NCBI GenBank assembly: GCA_023416745.1
Contig: JAEZHF010000089.1
Location: 9,168 to 73,167, forward strand
Source of the DNA: Bacillota bacterium
GTDB lineage: Bacteria > Bacillota > Clostridia > Christensenellales > SZUA-584
DNA length: 64,000 bases
Reading direction: 5' to 3'
Both the position numbers and the translations under genes were made by a program. Below, in pieces: positions 35,712-43,475 of this stretch. How positions within the stretch are numbered: position 1 is the first letter of the stretch; every line of letters starts with the position of its first letter. Below the pieces are notes generated by a model, which searched no databases, had not been told where the DNA came from, and saw only the letters and a program-made list of their open reading frames with translations.

Positions 35712-36788
35712 ATGAAAGTATTCAATTTTTCCGCGGGTCCGGCATGCTTGCCCGAAGCTGTGCTGAAAAAGGCGCAGGAGGAACTGGTCGTTTTTGGAAA
35801 CAGCGGTATGTCCGTGATGGAGATGAGCCATCGTTCGGCAGACTTTGAAGATATTTTAGCCCGTGCCCAAAAGGATCTGCGCACGCTGATGAATATCCCG
35901 GACAACTATAAAATATTATTCTTGCAGGGCGGAGCGTCTCTACAGTTTTCGATGATTCCGCTGAACCTGATGACCACGCACAAAAAGGCTTACTATGTGA
36001 ACACCGGCATGTGGAGCAAGAAGGCGATATCCGAAGCGAAGAAGACGGGCGAGGTGATCGTGCCCGCGTCCTCGGAAGACAAGACCTTCTCGTACATACC
36101 GGAGCTTTTCGCTGACATGTTTCAGGGCGATGCGGACTACGTGCACATCACGTCCAACAACACCATTTACGGCACGCGCTATACGAAGCTGCCGGAAGTG
36201 AACGGTCTGCCGCTGATTTCAGATATGTCGTCGTGCATACTGTCCGAGGTGATCGACGTCAATGATTACGCCATGATTTACGCCGGTGCGCAGAAGAACA
36301 TTGGCCCGGCGGGCGTGACGCTGGTGATCATCCGTGAGGACCTGATCGGTAAAGCACCGGCGGGCATACCGACGATGCTGGATTACAAGACGCATTCCGA
36401 GAACGATTCGATGTACAACACGCCGCCGACCTACGGCATCTACATCGCGGGACTGGTGTTCGCGCACCTGCTGGAGAACGGTGGCATTCCGGCGATGCAG
36501 AAGACCAATGAGTACAAAGCCGGTTTGCTGTATGACTACCTCGACAACTCTCCGATGTTCAAGGGCACCGTGGAAAAGAAGGACCGCTCACTGATGAACA
36601 TACCGTTTGTTACGGGTAACGAGGAGCTGGACAAAAAGTTCGTTTCCAAGTGCAAGTCTGAAGGCATCGTCAACATCAAGGGGCACCGCAGCGTGGGCGG
36701 CATGCGCGCGAGCATCTATAACGCGATGCCGGTCGAAGGTGTGAAAAAGCTGATCGATGTGATGAAGGATTTTGAGAAAAACGCCTGA
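35712..36788 (+). CDS. serC: Phosphoserine aminotransferase
   Basis: The ATG at 35712 (AGGAGG 7 bases upstream) gives 358 residues starting MKVFNFSAGPACLPEAVL, the standard SerC opening. The PLP-binding Lys lies in YAGAQKNIGPAGVTLVI near residue 195; FLQGGASLQF near residue 75 is the phosphate-contacting block; and HRSVGGMRASIYNAMP ends the protein. It transfers an amino group from glutamate to 3-phosphohydroxypyruvate in serine synthesis. serA follows in the same operon. Confidence 0.96.
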   Translation: MKVFNFSAGPACLPEAVLKKAQEELVVFGNSGMSVMEMSHRSADFEDILARAQKDLRTLMNIPDNYKILFLQGGASLQFSMIPLNLMTTHKKAYYVNTGMWSKKAISEAKKTGEVIVPASSEDKTFSYIPELFADMFQGDADYVHITSNNTIYGTRYTKLPEVNGLPLISDMSSCILSEVIDVNDYAMIYAGAQKNIGPAGVTLVIIREDLIGKAPAGIPTMLDYKTHSENDSMYNTPPTYGIYIAGLVFAHLLENGGIPAMQKTNEYKAGLLYDYLDNSPMFKGTVEKKDRSLMNIPFVTGNEELDKKFVSKCKSEGIVNIKGHRSVGGMRASIYNAMPVEGVKKLIDVMKDFEKNA

Positions 36789-36820
36789 CAAGCGTTAATA
36801 TTGTTTTGGAGGAGCGACTC

Positions 36821-37990
36821 ATGTTCAGGATCAAGAAGCTAAATGCGATATCCGATGCCATTTATGATTATCTGATACCGGATGCGTATCAGGTGTCGGA
36901 CGATTTTAGCGACTATGAAGCCATTCTTGTGCGCAGCGCCAAATGCCATGACATGGTGTTTCCGGGCAGCCTACTGGCGATTGCGCGGGCGGGCGCGGGT
37001 GTCAACAACATCCCCGTGGAAGCCTGTGCGGATCAGGGCATCGTGGTGTTCAATACGCCGGGCGCCAACGCTAACGGCGTGAAGGAGCTGGTGCTGGCGG
37101 GGATGCTGCTGGCGAGCCGTCATCTGCTGGAGGCTGCCGACTGGATGAAAACGCTTCAATGCAGCGCTGAGGACGTGCTGGCGCAGGTGGAGAAGGGCAA
37201 GAAGCAGTTTGTGGGTCCCGAGCTTGCGGGCAAGACGCTGGGCGTGATCGGCCTGGGGGCTATCGGCGTGATGGTGGCCAACGCGGCCCATTCACTGGGC
37301 ATGAATGTGATCGGCTATGATCCGTATATATCCATTGAGTCGGCCTGGGGGCTGTCTCAGGATGTGCAGCGTGCGCACAATCTGGAGCACCTGCTGTCAG
37401 AGTCTGACTATGTGACGCTGCATGTGCCGCTGCTGGACAACACCAAGAGCTTTATCGGATCGGCGGAGATCGCCAAGATGAAGCCGGGTGCGGTGCTGTT
37501 AAACTTTGCGCGCAACGGGCTGGTGGAATACGACGCGCTGTTTGTGGCGCTGGAGGAGAAGCGGATTTCCCGCTATGTAACGGACTTTCCGAGCGCGCGG
37601 CTGCTGGATAACGACAGCGTGATCTGCATCCCGCATCTTGGAGCGTCTACGCCTGAGTCGGAGGAGAACTGCGCGAAGATGGCGGCCAATCAGCTCAAGG
37701 AATATCTGGAAACAGGCAAGATCGTCAATTCAGTGAATATGCCCAGTGCGGTGCTGCCGTTTACCGGGGCTTTTCGTATTGCAGTGATCCACAAGAACAC
37801 CTCGGGCATGGTGGGCAAGATAACGGCGATACTGGCGGATTCGGGCGCGAACATCACCGACATGGTGAACAAGTCCAAGGGAGAAGTGGCTTATACCGTG
37901 ATCAACCTGGACGAGAAAATTCCGGATGCTGCGGTGGAGGATGTCCGCCGGATTGAAGGCGTGATACGTGTGAGGACATTCGAGAAGTAA
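36821..37990 (+). CDS. serA: D-3-phosphoglycerate dehydrogenase, ACT-domain type
   Basis: The ATG at 36821 gives 389 residues with GGAGGAG upstream. The NAD domain has LGVIGLGAIGVMVANAA near residue 145; the catalytic Arg lies in NFARNGLVEYDAL and the His in IPHLGASTPESEENC. The C-terminal about 75 residues form an ACT domain (NTSGMVGKITAILADSGANI) that could sense serine. It oxidises 3-phosphoglycerate, the step before SerC. The gene order serC-serA and a strong terminator define a two-gene operon; serB is not present here. Confidence 0.95.
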   Translation: MFRIKKLNAISDAIYDYLIPDAYQVSDDFSDYEAILVRSAKCHDMVFPGSLLAIARAGAGVNNIPVEACADQGIVVFNTPGANANGVKELVLAGMLLASRHLLEAADWMKTLQCSAEDVLAQVEKGKKQFVGPELAGKTLGVIGLGAIGVMVANAAHSLGMNVIGYDPYISIESAWGLSQDVQRAHNLEHLLSESDYVTLHVPLLDNTKSFIGSAEIAKMKPGAVLLNFARNGLVEYDALFVALEEKRISRYVTDFPSARLLDNDSVICIPHLGASTPESEENCAKMAANQLKEYLETGKIVNSVNMPSAVLPFTGAFRIAVIHKNTSGMVGKITAILADSGANITDMVNKSKGEVAYTVINLDEKIPDAAVEDVRRIEGVIRVRTFEK

Positions 37991-38004
37991 GGCCATTGAT
38001 GTAT

Positions 38005-38037
38005 AAGCCGCCGGGGATGCGTTCTCGGCGGCTTTTT
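38005..38037 (+). terminator. Terminator of serC-serA
   Basis: AAGCCGCC pairs with GGCGGCTT around a 14-base loop and is followed by TTTTTT. Confidence 0.88.
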
Positions 38038-38166
38038 TGTACGGGTTCGGGCAAGTGCCTTTTGCGAATATACCAAAGAGCAGATGATTGCCTTTTCATG
38101 CGACGAATGTTGGGATATAATAAAAGCCATGGCAGTGCGGATTAAAAACAAAACAAGGAGAATGCA

Positions 38167-38670
38167 ATGATAACGATTGAGATGGCGGACGGCAAGCAAA
38201 TCAAGGTGGAGCTGCTGCCCGAGCATGCGCCGAATACGGCGGCAAACTTTAAGAGCCTTGCAGCGAAGGGCTTCTACGACGGGCTGATATTTCACCGCGT
38301 GATCAGCGGGTTTATGATACAGGGCGGGTGCCCGAGCGGCAGCGGCACAGGCGGACCGGGCTATGGCATCAAGGGCGAGTTTAAGGCGAACGGTGTGGAC
38401 AACACGTTGCTGCACAAGCGCGGCGTGCTGTCGATAGCGCGCTCGGCGAAGTTCGACTCGGCGGGCTCCCAGTTCTTCATCATGCATGCGGACGCGCCGT
38501 ATCTCGACGGCCAGTATGCGGCGTTCGGGCGCGTGGTGGAGGGCATGGACGTGGTGGACGCCATCGCCTCGCAGGAGACGGACTATTCCGACCGGCCCAA
38601 GCAGGAACAGAAGATCAAGAAGATGACGGTGTCCGAGGACGAAACGGTGACGGAGCCGGAGAAGGTCTGA
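38167..38670 (+). CDS. Cyclophilin-type peptidyl-prolyl isomerase
   Basis: The 167-residue cytoplasmic protein lacks a signal peptide. Cyclophilin signatures are FYDGLIFHRVISGFMIQGG (the catalytic Arg in FHRV) and SAGSQFFIMHADAPYLDGQ, with the active-site Gln in SQFFI. The family catalyses cis-trans isomerisation of proline peptide bonds. AAGGAG lies 7 bases before the ATG. A short charged tail ends the protein. Confidence 0.95.
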   Translation: MITIEMADGKQIKVELLPEHAPNTAANFKSLAAKGFYDGLIFHRVISGFMIQGGCPSGSGTGGPGYGIKGEFKANGVDNTLLHKRGVLSIARSAKFDSAGSQFFIMHADAPYLDGQYAAFGRVVEGMDVVDAIASQETDYSDRPKQEQKIKKMTVSEDETVTEPEKV

Positions 38671-38700
38671 ACTGATACCGACAGCAATATGCAGCAAATA

Positions 38701-38726
38701 GAGCCGGGCTGTTGCCGGTTCTTTTT
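38701..38726 (+). terminator. Terminator of the cyclophilin gene
   Basis: GAGCCGG pairs with CCGGTTC (one G-T pair) over a 7-base loop and runs into TTTTT. Confidence 0.8.
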
Positions 38727-38755
38727 GTTGCCGGAGCGCTCCTTGATGCAGATGC

Positions 38756-39229
38756 TTATGTCTTGATATATGATATGATAACGGCCATTCCGCCCAGCAA
38801 CAGCACAGCACCGAATATGATGCCGATCGTCTGATTGGTCTGGCGGGCGCTTTGGGAAGCCTCAAAATCCATGAATTCACGGCCATCGTGATAGATGGCC
38901 ATCACAGCAGGTTCATGGCTCTCGTCATTGCGAACGATCAGCTCAATAGAGTCGCCCGCTGCGACAGCGGACAGGAAAGCGTCTTCCTCGAATGCCGACT
39001 GCGTATCCGAATCGATGATGAAGGACCGGCCGTCCTCTAGCCGGATGCCGCGGGTGACGACGACACTCCGGAATGCCTGATCCTGCTCGACATATTCGCT
39101 AAACGTGCCGCTGACGCGGGAAAGCTGGCTTTGCCTGCAGGGGCCGACGATGAACACGGAAACACCCGCAATGCAAATGCCAGCCAAGGTTAAAATAACC
39201 CCGATGGCCATTTTCAGACGCTTATTCAT
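38756..39229 (-). CDS. Two-helix membrane protein of unknown function (DUF3592-like layout)
   Basis: I place the start at ATG 39229 (157 residues, MNKRLKMAIGVIL). One membrane helix lies at the N-terminus and one near the C-terminus. Between them is an extracytoplasmic beta-rich domain of about 90 residues containing SGTFSEYV, EDGRSFIIDS and GDSIELIV. This TM-domain-TM arrangement resembles DUF3592-type proteins, but the family call is tentative. The Shine-Dalgarno is weak. A broken paralogue lies directly upstream on the same strand. Confidence 0.6.
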   Translation of the reverse strand: MNKRLKMAIGVILTLAGICIAGVSVFIVGPCRQSQLSRVSGTFSEYVEQDQAFRSVVVTRGIRLEDGRSFIIDSDTQSAFEEDAFLSAVAAGDSIELIVRNDESHEPAVMAIYHDGREFMDFEASQSARQTNQTIGIIFGAVLLLGGMAVIISYIKT

Positions 39230-39318
39230 GTTGTTAGGTTGTCCGGCGTGCGTGCGATTAATACTGCTTAATTCGATGATAACAGGTGACCCCAATTATC
39301 TGGTTGTTTCGAAGATAT

Positions 39319-39587
39319 TTAAGCACCAGCGCTATTTCGGTTAACGTGATACTTATGAGCTATAATAGTAGTCAGGCCTGCAAGAATAAAGACAGCACCT
39401 AAAATGACTCCGAGAGTTTGATTTGATTTGTGTGCTTGCTGAGAAGATAGCTGTAAAACTGACCAGAAAGTTGATACGATTCGGCTTCTTCATTTGGCCC
39501 AGAAAATTGAATTGAATTCCAAATGATGAATGCGCCAAACAAAGCTGCAATAATGCCGACGGCAATAATCAGTATTCTACTAATCAC
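39319..39587 (-). pseudogene. Remnant of a paralogue of the 38756 membrane protein
   Basis: The N-terminal frame (from ATG 39587) reads an initial membrane helix and then ESYQLSGQFYSY, matching SRVSGTFSEYV of the neighbour. After about 50 codons homology continues in a different frame with SSQQAHKSNQTLGVILGAVF, matching SQSARQTNQTIGIIFGAVL of the neighbour's C-terminal helix, up to a TAA at 39319. The roughly 80-residue middle domain is missing and the frames do not join. A gene that arose by tandem duplication and then decayed by deletion and frameshift explains this. Confidence 0.7.
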
Positions 39588-39602
39588 CTATTTATCCACC
39601 TG

Positions 39603-40694
39603 CTATACGTTGAACTTGAACAGCGTGACGTCGCCGTCGTGCATCACGTATTCCTTGCCCTCCAGCCGCACGACGCCTTTGGCTTTAGCCGCCGGCATGC
39701 TGCCGCATTCCTTTAGGTCGTCGAACGCGACGATCTCGGCGCGGATGAAGCCGCGCTCTAAGTCGGAGTGGATTTTGCCCGCCGCTCCGGGAGCCTTGGT
39801 GCCTTTCGTAATCGTCCAGGCGCGCACTTCCTTTTCGCCGGCAGTGAGGAAGCTGATGAGGTTCAGCAGCTTGTAGCTTTTTTGGATCAGCTCGGTGAGA
39901 CCGCTCTGTGTGATGCCGAGCTCGGTGAGGAACATCTCGCGCTCCTCGGCTTCAAGCGCCACCAGTTCCTGCTCGAGCTTGGCGCACACTGCCATGACGT
40001 CCGCATTCTGCGATTCGGCGATCGCCTTGAGCGGCGCGACCAGCGGAGCGCTGTCGTTTCCGATATCCTCTTCGGACACGTTAGCGACGTACAGCATCGG
40101 CTTGTCGGTGAGCAAAAACAGGTCGGACACGAGCGCGCGCTCCTCCTCGCTCAACTCCATGACGCGCGCGAACACGCCACTTTCCAGGTTATCCTTCACC
40201 TTTTTGAGTATATCGCATTCTGTCTTGTATTTTTTATCGCCGGATTTGATCATCTTCTCGGACTTTTGCAGCCTCTTCTCCACTGTCTCCATATCGGCAA
40301 ATATGAGCTCGAAGTTGATCGTTTCGGCGTCCCGGGCGCTGTTCACATTTCCCTCGACGTGCAGGACGTCGCCGCTCTCGAAACACCTGACGACGTGCAC
40401 GATGGCGTCCACCTCACGGATGTAGGAGAGGAATTTGTTGCCGAGGCCCTCGCCGCGGCTCGACCCCCGGACCAGCCCCGCGATATCCACGAATTCGATG
40501 ACAGCGGGCGTGAATTTGCGGGGGTTATAGAGTGACGCCAAAAAGTCCATCCGCGCATCAGGCACCGGGACGGCACCGATGTTGGGACTGACTGTGCTGA
40601 ACATATAGTTTTCGCTGGCGGCGCCTGAACCGGTCAGCGCGTTGAACAGCGTTGTTTTTCCTATATTGGGAAGACCGACGATTCCGAGTTTCAT
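39603..40694 (-). CDS. ychF: Redox-regulated P-loop NTPase YchF (OLA1 family)
   Basis: ATG 40694 gives 363 residues, the usual family length, starting MKLGIVGLPNIGKTTLFNAL with the Walker A. DIAGLVRGSSRGEGLGNKFL holds switch II and lacks the catalytic Gln/His, as in all HAS-NTPases. The guanine-specificity motif is replaced by an NVSEED-type segment (YVANVSEEDIG), consistent with ATP preference. The C-terminal TGS domain has RAEIVAFDDL. YchF binds ribosomes and is linked to oxidative-stress response. Confidence 0.96.
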   Translation of the reverse strand: MKLGIVGLPNIGKTTLFNALTGSGAASENYMFSTVSPNIGAVPVPDARMDFLASLYNPRKFTPAVIEFVDIAGLVRGSSRGEGLGNKFLSYIREVDAIVHVVRCFESGDVLHVEGNVNSARDAETINFELIFADMETVEKRLQKSEKMIKSGDKKYKTECDILKKVKDNLESGVFARVMELSEEERALVSDLFLLTDKPMLYVANVSEEDIGNDSAPLVAPLKAIAESQNADVMAVCAKLEQELVALEAEEREMFLTELGITQSGLTELIQKSYKLLNLISFLTAGEKEVRAWTITKGTKAPGAAGKIHSDLERGFIRAEIVAFDDLKECGSMPAAKAKGVVRLEGKEYVMHDGDVTLFKFNV

Positions 40695-40805
40695 AGATAA
40701 CCTCATCTTTAGTAAATTCTCATGTATTATATCGTTCTGGACGCTCAAAAGCAACCGCCATGAGCGGCGTTTGTTGAGCGCCGCGGTGATGGGGGAAATT
40801 TGCGG

Positions 40806-40834
40806 TTGTGTGAAGGTATCAAAAGTAGTAAAAT
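40806..40834 (+). promoter_or_regulatory. Promoter of the homocysteine-synthesis operon
   Basis: TTGTGT (40806-40811), a 17-base spacer, TAAAAT (40829-40834). The leader contains a hairpin GTTCAC/GTGAAC at 40858-40875 just before the ribosome binding site. No SAM or SAH riboswitch core was recognised. Confidence 0.6.
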
Positions 40835-40900
40835 GACAGAATAAAATTTATAAAAAAGTTCACGGCGCAGTGAACCGGCATTTTGATGCGGAGGCAGACA

Positions 40901-42061
40901 GTGGCAAAGACGATTGAGGAGATCAACGAAAAGCTGAAAAAAGGTAAGGCCGTGGTGTTTACCGCCGAGGAAGCGGTGCAGATGGCGGCGGAGCAGGGCG
41001 TGAAAAAGTGCGCGGAACAGATCGACGTGGTGACGGCGGCGACGTTCGGAGCCATGTGTTCGTCCGGCGCGATGCTCAACTTCGGGCATTCGGAGCCGCC
41101 CATCCGCATGGCACAGATATCCCTGAACGGTGTGGAGGCCTATGGCGGTCTGGCCGCGGTGGACACGTATATCGGCGCGACGCAGCCGGGCAAGGCAACG
41201 GGCATCGAGTACGGCGGCGCGCACGTGATTGAGGACCTGATTGCGGGCAAGGAGATTGAGCTTTGCGCGACGTCCTCCGGCACCGACTGCTACGCGCGTA
41301 TGGATGTGCACACGAAAATAACGCTGTCCGACCTCAATCAGGCGTATCTGTTCAACCCGCGCAACGCTTACCAGAACTACGCGGCGGCGACCAATACGAC
41401 AAAAAAAACCAAGCGCACGTATATGGGCACGCTGCTGCCCGGCATGGGCAACGTGACGTACTCGACGTCGGGCGAGCTGTCCCCGCTGCTCAAGGATCCC
41501 AAATTGCGTACCATCGGCATCGGCACGCGCATCCTTTTGTGCGGCGGTGAGGGCTACGTGGTGTATGAGGGGACGCAGGCGGTGAACAAGGCGGAAGCGC
41601 TGGAAAGCGGTGACACGCTGTTTTCCGGATACGCGCTGGCGTTGATCGGCGATATGAAGGGAATGAAGTCTGAATACATTCGGGCGGCGACGTTCGACGG
41701 ATACGGCTCCTCGCTGTTTGTGGGCATCGGCGTGCCGCTGCCGGTGATCGACGAGGATATGATGGCGGACCTTGCGGTGCCCAACGATCGCCTGTATACA
41801 TACGTGTATGATTATGGTGTGAGCACGCGCAGCAAAGCGGCGCTGAAGCGGGTGTCGTATGCGCAGCTGCGCTCCGGCGAAATCGATCTGAACGGCAAAA
41901 AGGTGAGGACGGCGCCGCTGTCCAGCCTGTTCAAGGCCAGGAAGATTTCGCACGAGCTCAAAGCCAAGCTGCTGGACGGCTCATTCGAAATGACGATACC
42001 GGCGGCGAAGCTGCCCCACAGAGACGTATTTCGCGGTCTTGAAGCGGATAGGAGGCTGTAA
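40901..42061 (+). CDS. Homocysteine biosynthesis protein (COG1900/DUF39 family)
   Basis: GTG at 40901 with GGAGG 6 bases upstream gives 386 residues; upstream in-frame TTG/ATG codons overlap that site. The DUF39 family is recognised from the segments VVTAATFGAMCSSGAMLNFG, GIEYGGAHVIEDLIAGKE, LCATSSGTDCYAR and GIGTRILLCGGEGYV, with several conserved cysteines. In methanogens such proteins, together with a NIL-ferredoxin, are required to make homocysteine from aspartate semialdehyde and sulfide. The two next genes are exactly those partners, so this is likely the catalytic subunit of that pathway. Confidence 0.85.
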   Translation: MAKTIEEINEKLKKGKAVVFTAEEAVQMAAEQGVKKCAEQIDVVTAATFGAMCSSGAMLNFGHSEPPIRMAQISLNGVEAYGGLAAVDTYIGATQPGKATGIEYGGAHVIEDLIAGKEIELCATSSGTDCYARMDVHTKITLSDLNQAYLFNPRNAYQNYAAATNTTKKTKRTYMGTLLPGMGNVTYSTSGELSPLLKDPKLRTIGIGTRILLCGGEGYVVYEGTQAVNKAEALESGDTLFSGYALALIGDMKGMKSEYIRAATFDGYGSSLFVGIGVPLPVIDEDMMADLAVPNDRLYTYVYDYGVSTRSKAALKRVSYAQLRSGEIDLNGKKVRTAPLSSLFKARKISHELKAKLLDGSFEMTIPAAKLPHRDVFRGLEADRRL

Positions 42062-42062
42062 C

Positions 42063-42485
42063 ATGGGAGAAAAACATATCAAGGTGGGCCTCAGCTTCCC
42101 GCCGGATAAAGCGGATAAGCCGGTGGTCACCAATCTGGTAAAATACGATCTTTCCTTCAACATACTGAAGGCATACATTTCGCCCGGCAAGATGGGCACC
42201 ATCATACTGGAGCTCACGGGCAGCGACGAGAACATTGACAAAAGCCTTGCGTATCTGGACGGCGAAGGCATACAGGTGAAGGTGTATACCGACAGCGTGA
42301 TCCACTATGAGGAAAAGTGTATTCACTGCGGCGCGTGCACGTCCGTCTGTCCGTCCGGCGCGTTGGTGATGAACAAGGAAACCTGGGAGCTGGAGTTTGA
42401 CATGGAGGCTTGCCTTTTATGCGGCCACTGTGTGAAAGCCTGCCCTGCACGGGCTATCAAGAGTTTTGATGACGCCGTTCTCTGA
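42063..42485 (+). CDS. NIL domain plus 4Fe-4S ferredoxin protein
   Basis: ATG 42063 follows AGGAGG and gives 140 residues. The N-terminal about 75 residues form the NIL domain (KVGLSFPPDKADKPVVTNL) known from methionine transport regulators. The C-terminal half has two 4Fe-4S motifs, CIHCGACTSVCPSGA and CLLCGHCVKACPARA. It should bring electrons to the homocysteine-synthesis step. It starts 1 base after the upstream stop and overlaps the next gene by 17 bases. Confidence 0.92.
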   Translation: MGEKHIKVGLSFPPDKADKPVVTNLVKYDLSFNILKAYISPGKMGTIILELTGSDENIDKSLAYLDGEGIQVKVYTDSVIHYEEKCIHCGACTSVCPSGALVMNKETWELEFDMEACLLCGHCVKACPARAIKSFDDAVL

Positions 42486-43200
42486 ATACGGCAACCGGGA
42501 CGAATACCGGCGGCTGATCGCGCAGCGGATGGTGAGCTGGCGCACCGAGTACAAGGAGACAGAACTTTTCATCTGCGCGGATAAACTGCTGGAACGGCTG
42601 GCGCTGGAAGCGGTGGTACGGCTGCGGGCTGTACTGGACGGATATATCAAAACCCAACCGGAATTCGCGACGAGCCTTGTTCCGGTGAAACCGCTGCCTG
42701 ATGCGCCGTCTGTGATTGCGGACATGTGCCGCGCGGCCTGTGCCGCGAACGTGGGGCCGATGGCGGCGGTGGCGGGTGCGTTTTCCGAGTATGTGGGACG
42801 CGAGATATTAAAATCTTCCAAAGAGGTCATCGTCGAGAACGGCGGTGACATTTTTATGAAAGCGGACACGGAGCGGACGGTGGCGGTGTACGCGGGGAAC
42901 AGCCCGCTATCGCTGAAAATCGGCCTCATTGTGGAGCCGGGGCCGGTTTCCATCTGCACGTCGTCCGGCACGGTGGGACCTTCCTTGAGCTTGGGGCATG
43001 CGGATGCGGCGGTGGTGGTCTCCCGCGACGCCTGTCTCGCTGACGCCTGTGCCACGCGACTGGGCAACGAGCTGAAATCCGCGGACGATATTGCCCGGGC
43101 ACTGGATGTGATTGCGGCCATTCCCGGCGTAATCGGCGCGGTAGCAGTGTTAGGCGACAAGTGCGGCGCGGTGGGGGACATCCGGCTGACGGCGGTGTGA
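42469..43200 (+). CDS. UPF0280 (COG2122, ApbE-like) protein
   Basis: ATG at 42469 gives 243 residues. The fold is ApbE-related: MAAVAGAFSEYVG near residue 98, then VIVENGGDIFMKADTERTV and SPLSLKIGLIV, and a conserved CTSSGTVGPSLSLGHADAAVV block. Members of COG2122 cluster with DUF39 and NIL-ferredoxin genes in anaerobes and have been implicated in homocysteine synthesis; the exact reaction is not established. The overlap with the ferredoxin gene shows tight coupling. Confidence 0.82.
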   Translation: MTPFSEYGNRDEYRRLIAQRMVSWRTEYKETELFICADKLLERLALEAVVRLRAVLDGYIKTQPEFATSLVPVKPLPDAPSVIADMCRAACAANVGPMAAVAGAFSEYVGREILKSSKEVIVENGGDIFMKADTERTVAVYAGNSPLSLKIGLIVEPGPVSICTSSGTVGPSLSLGHADAAVVVSRDACLADACATRLGNELKSADDIARALDVIAAIPGVIGAVAVLGDKCGAVGDIRLTAV

Positions 43201-43227
43201 TCGCAGACAGGGAAGTAAGGTCAAGAC

Positions 43228-43278
43228 CGCAGGGGCGCTGCCCCCGCACCCTGTTGCTTTTTAAAAAGCAACAAAACA
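43228..43278. repeat. Dispersed two-hairpin repeat, copy A
   Basis: GGGGC-GCT-GCCCC (43232-43244), a CGCACCC-type spacer, then GTTGCTTTTTAAAAAGCAAC (43253-43272) followed by AAAAC. The same layout with compensating differences recurs at 55845-55895 and, inverted, at 43349-43403. Confidence 0.75.
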
Positions 43279-43348
43279 CTGGCGGTACTGCGAGGGGACC
43301 GCTACTTTGGATTACAAACAGGAAAATGCTGTATGGCATTTTCATATC

Positions 43349-43403
43349 TTTTGCTTCATTTTCTAAAAGAAAAGAAGCGGGTGCATGAGGGCAGAGCCCT
43401 CAT
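43349..43403. repeat. Dispersed two-hairpin repeat, copy B (inverted)
   Basis: On the minus strand GAGGGC-TCT-GCCCTC, the spacer ATGCACCC and a GCTTCTTTT/AAAATGAAGC hairpin follow the same order as copy A. A and B therefore face each other in the gap before sua5. Confidence 0.65.
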
Positions 43404-43437
43404 TGTCGTAAGAAAAAAGTCCTTTTTGCGGTGCTCA

Positions 43438-43466
43438 TTGATTTTTGCGGACATCCGATGTAAAAT
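43438..43466 (+). promoter_or_regulatory. Promoter of the sua5 gene, predicted near-leaderless
   Basis: TTGATT (43438-43443), a 17-base spacer, TAAAAT (43461-43466). The ATG is at 43476, 9 bases after the -10 box, and no Shine-Dalgarno lies between. Confidence 0.65.
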
Positions 43467-43475
43467 ACCAAACAG

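Noticed and set aside
39591..39599. Single DnaA-box-like TTATCCACC
   Set aside because: An isolated near-match without a cluster or AT-rich unwinding region is not evidence for oriC.
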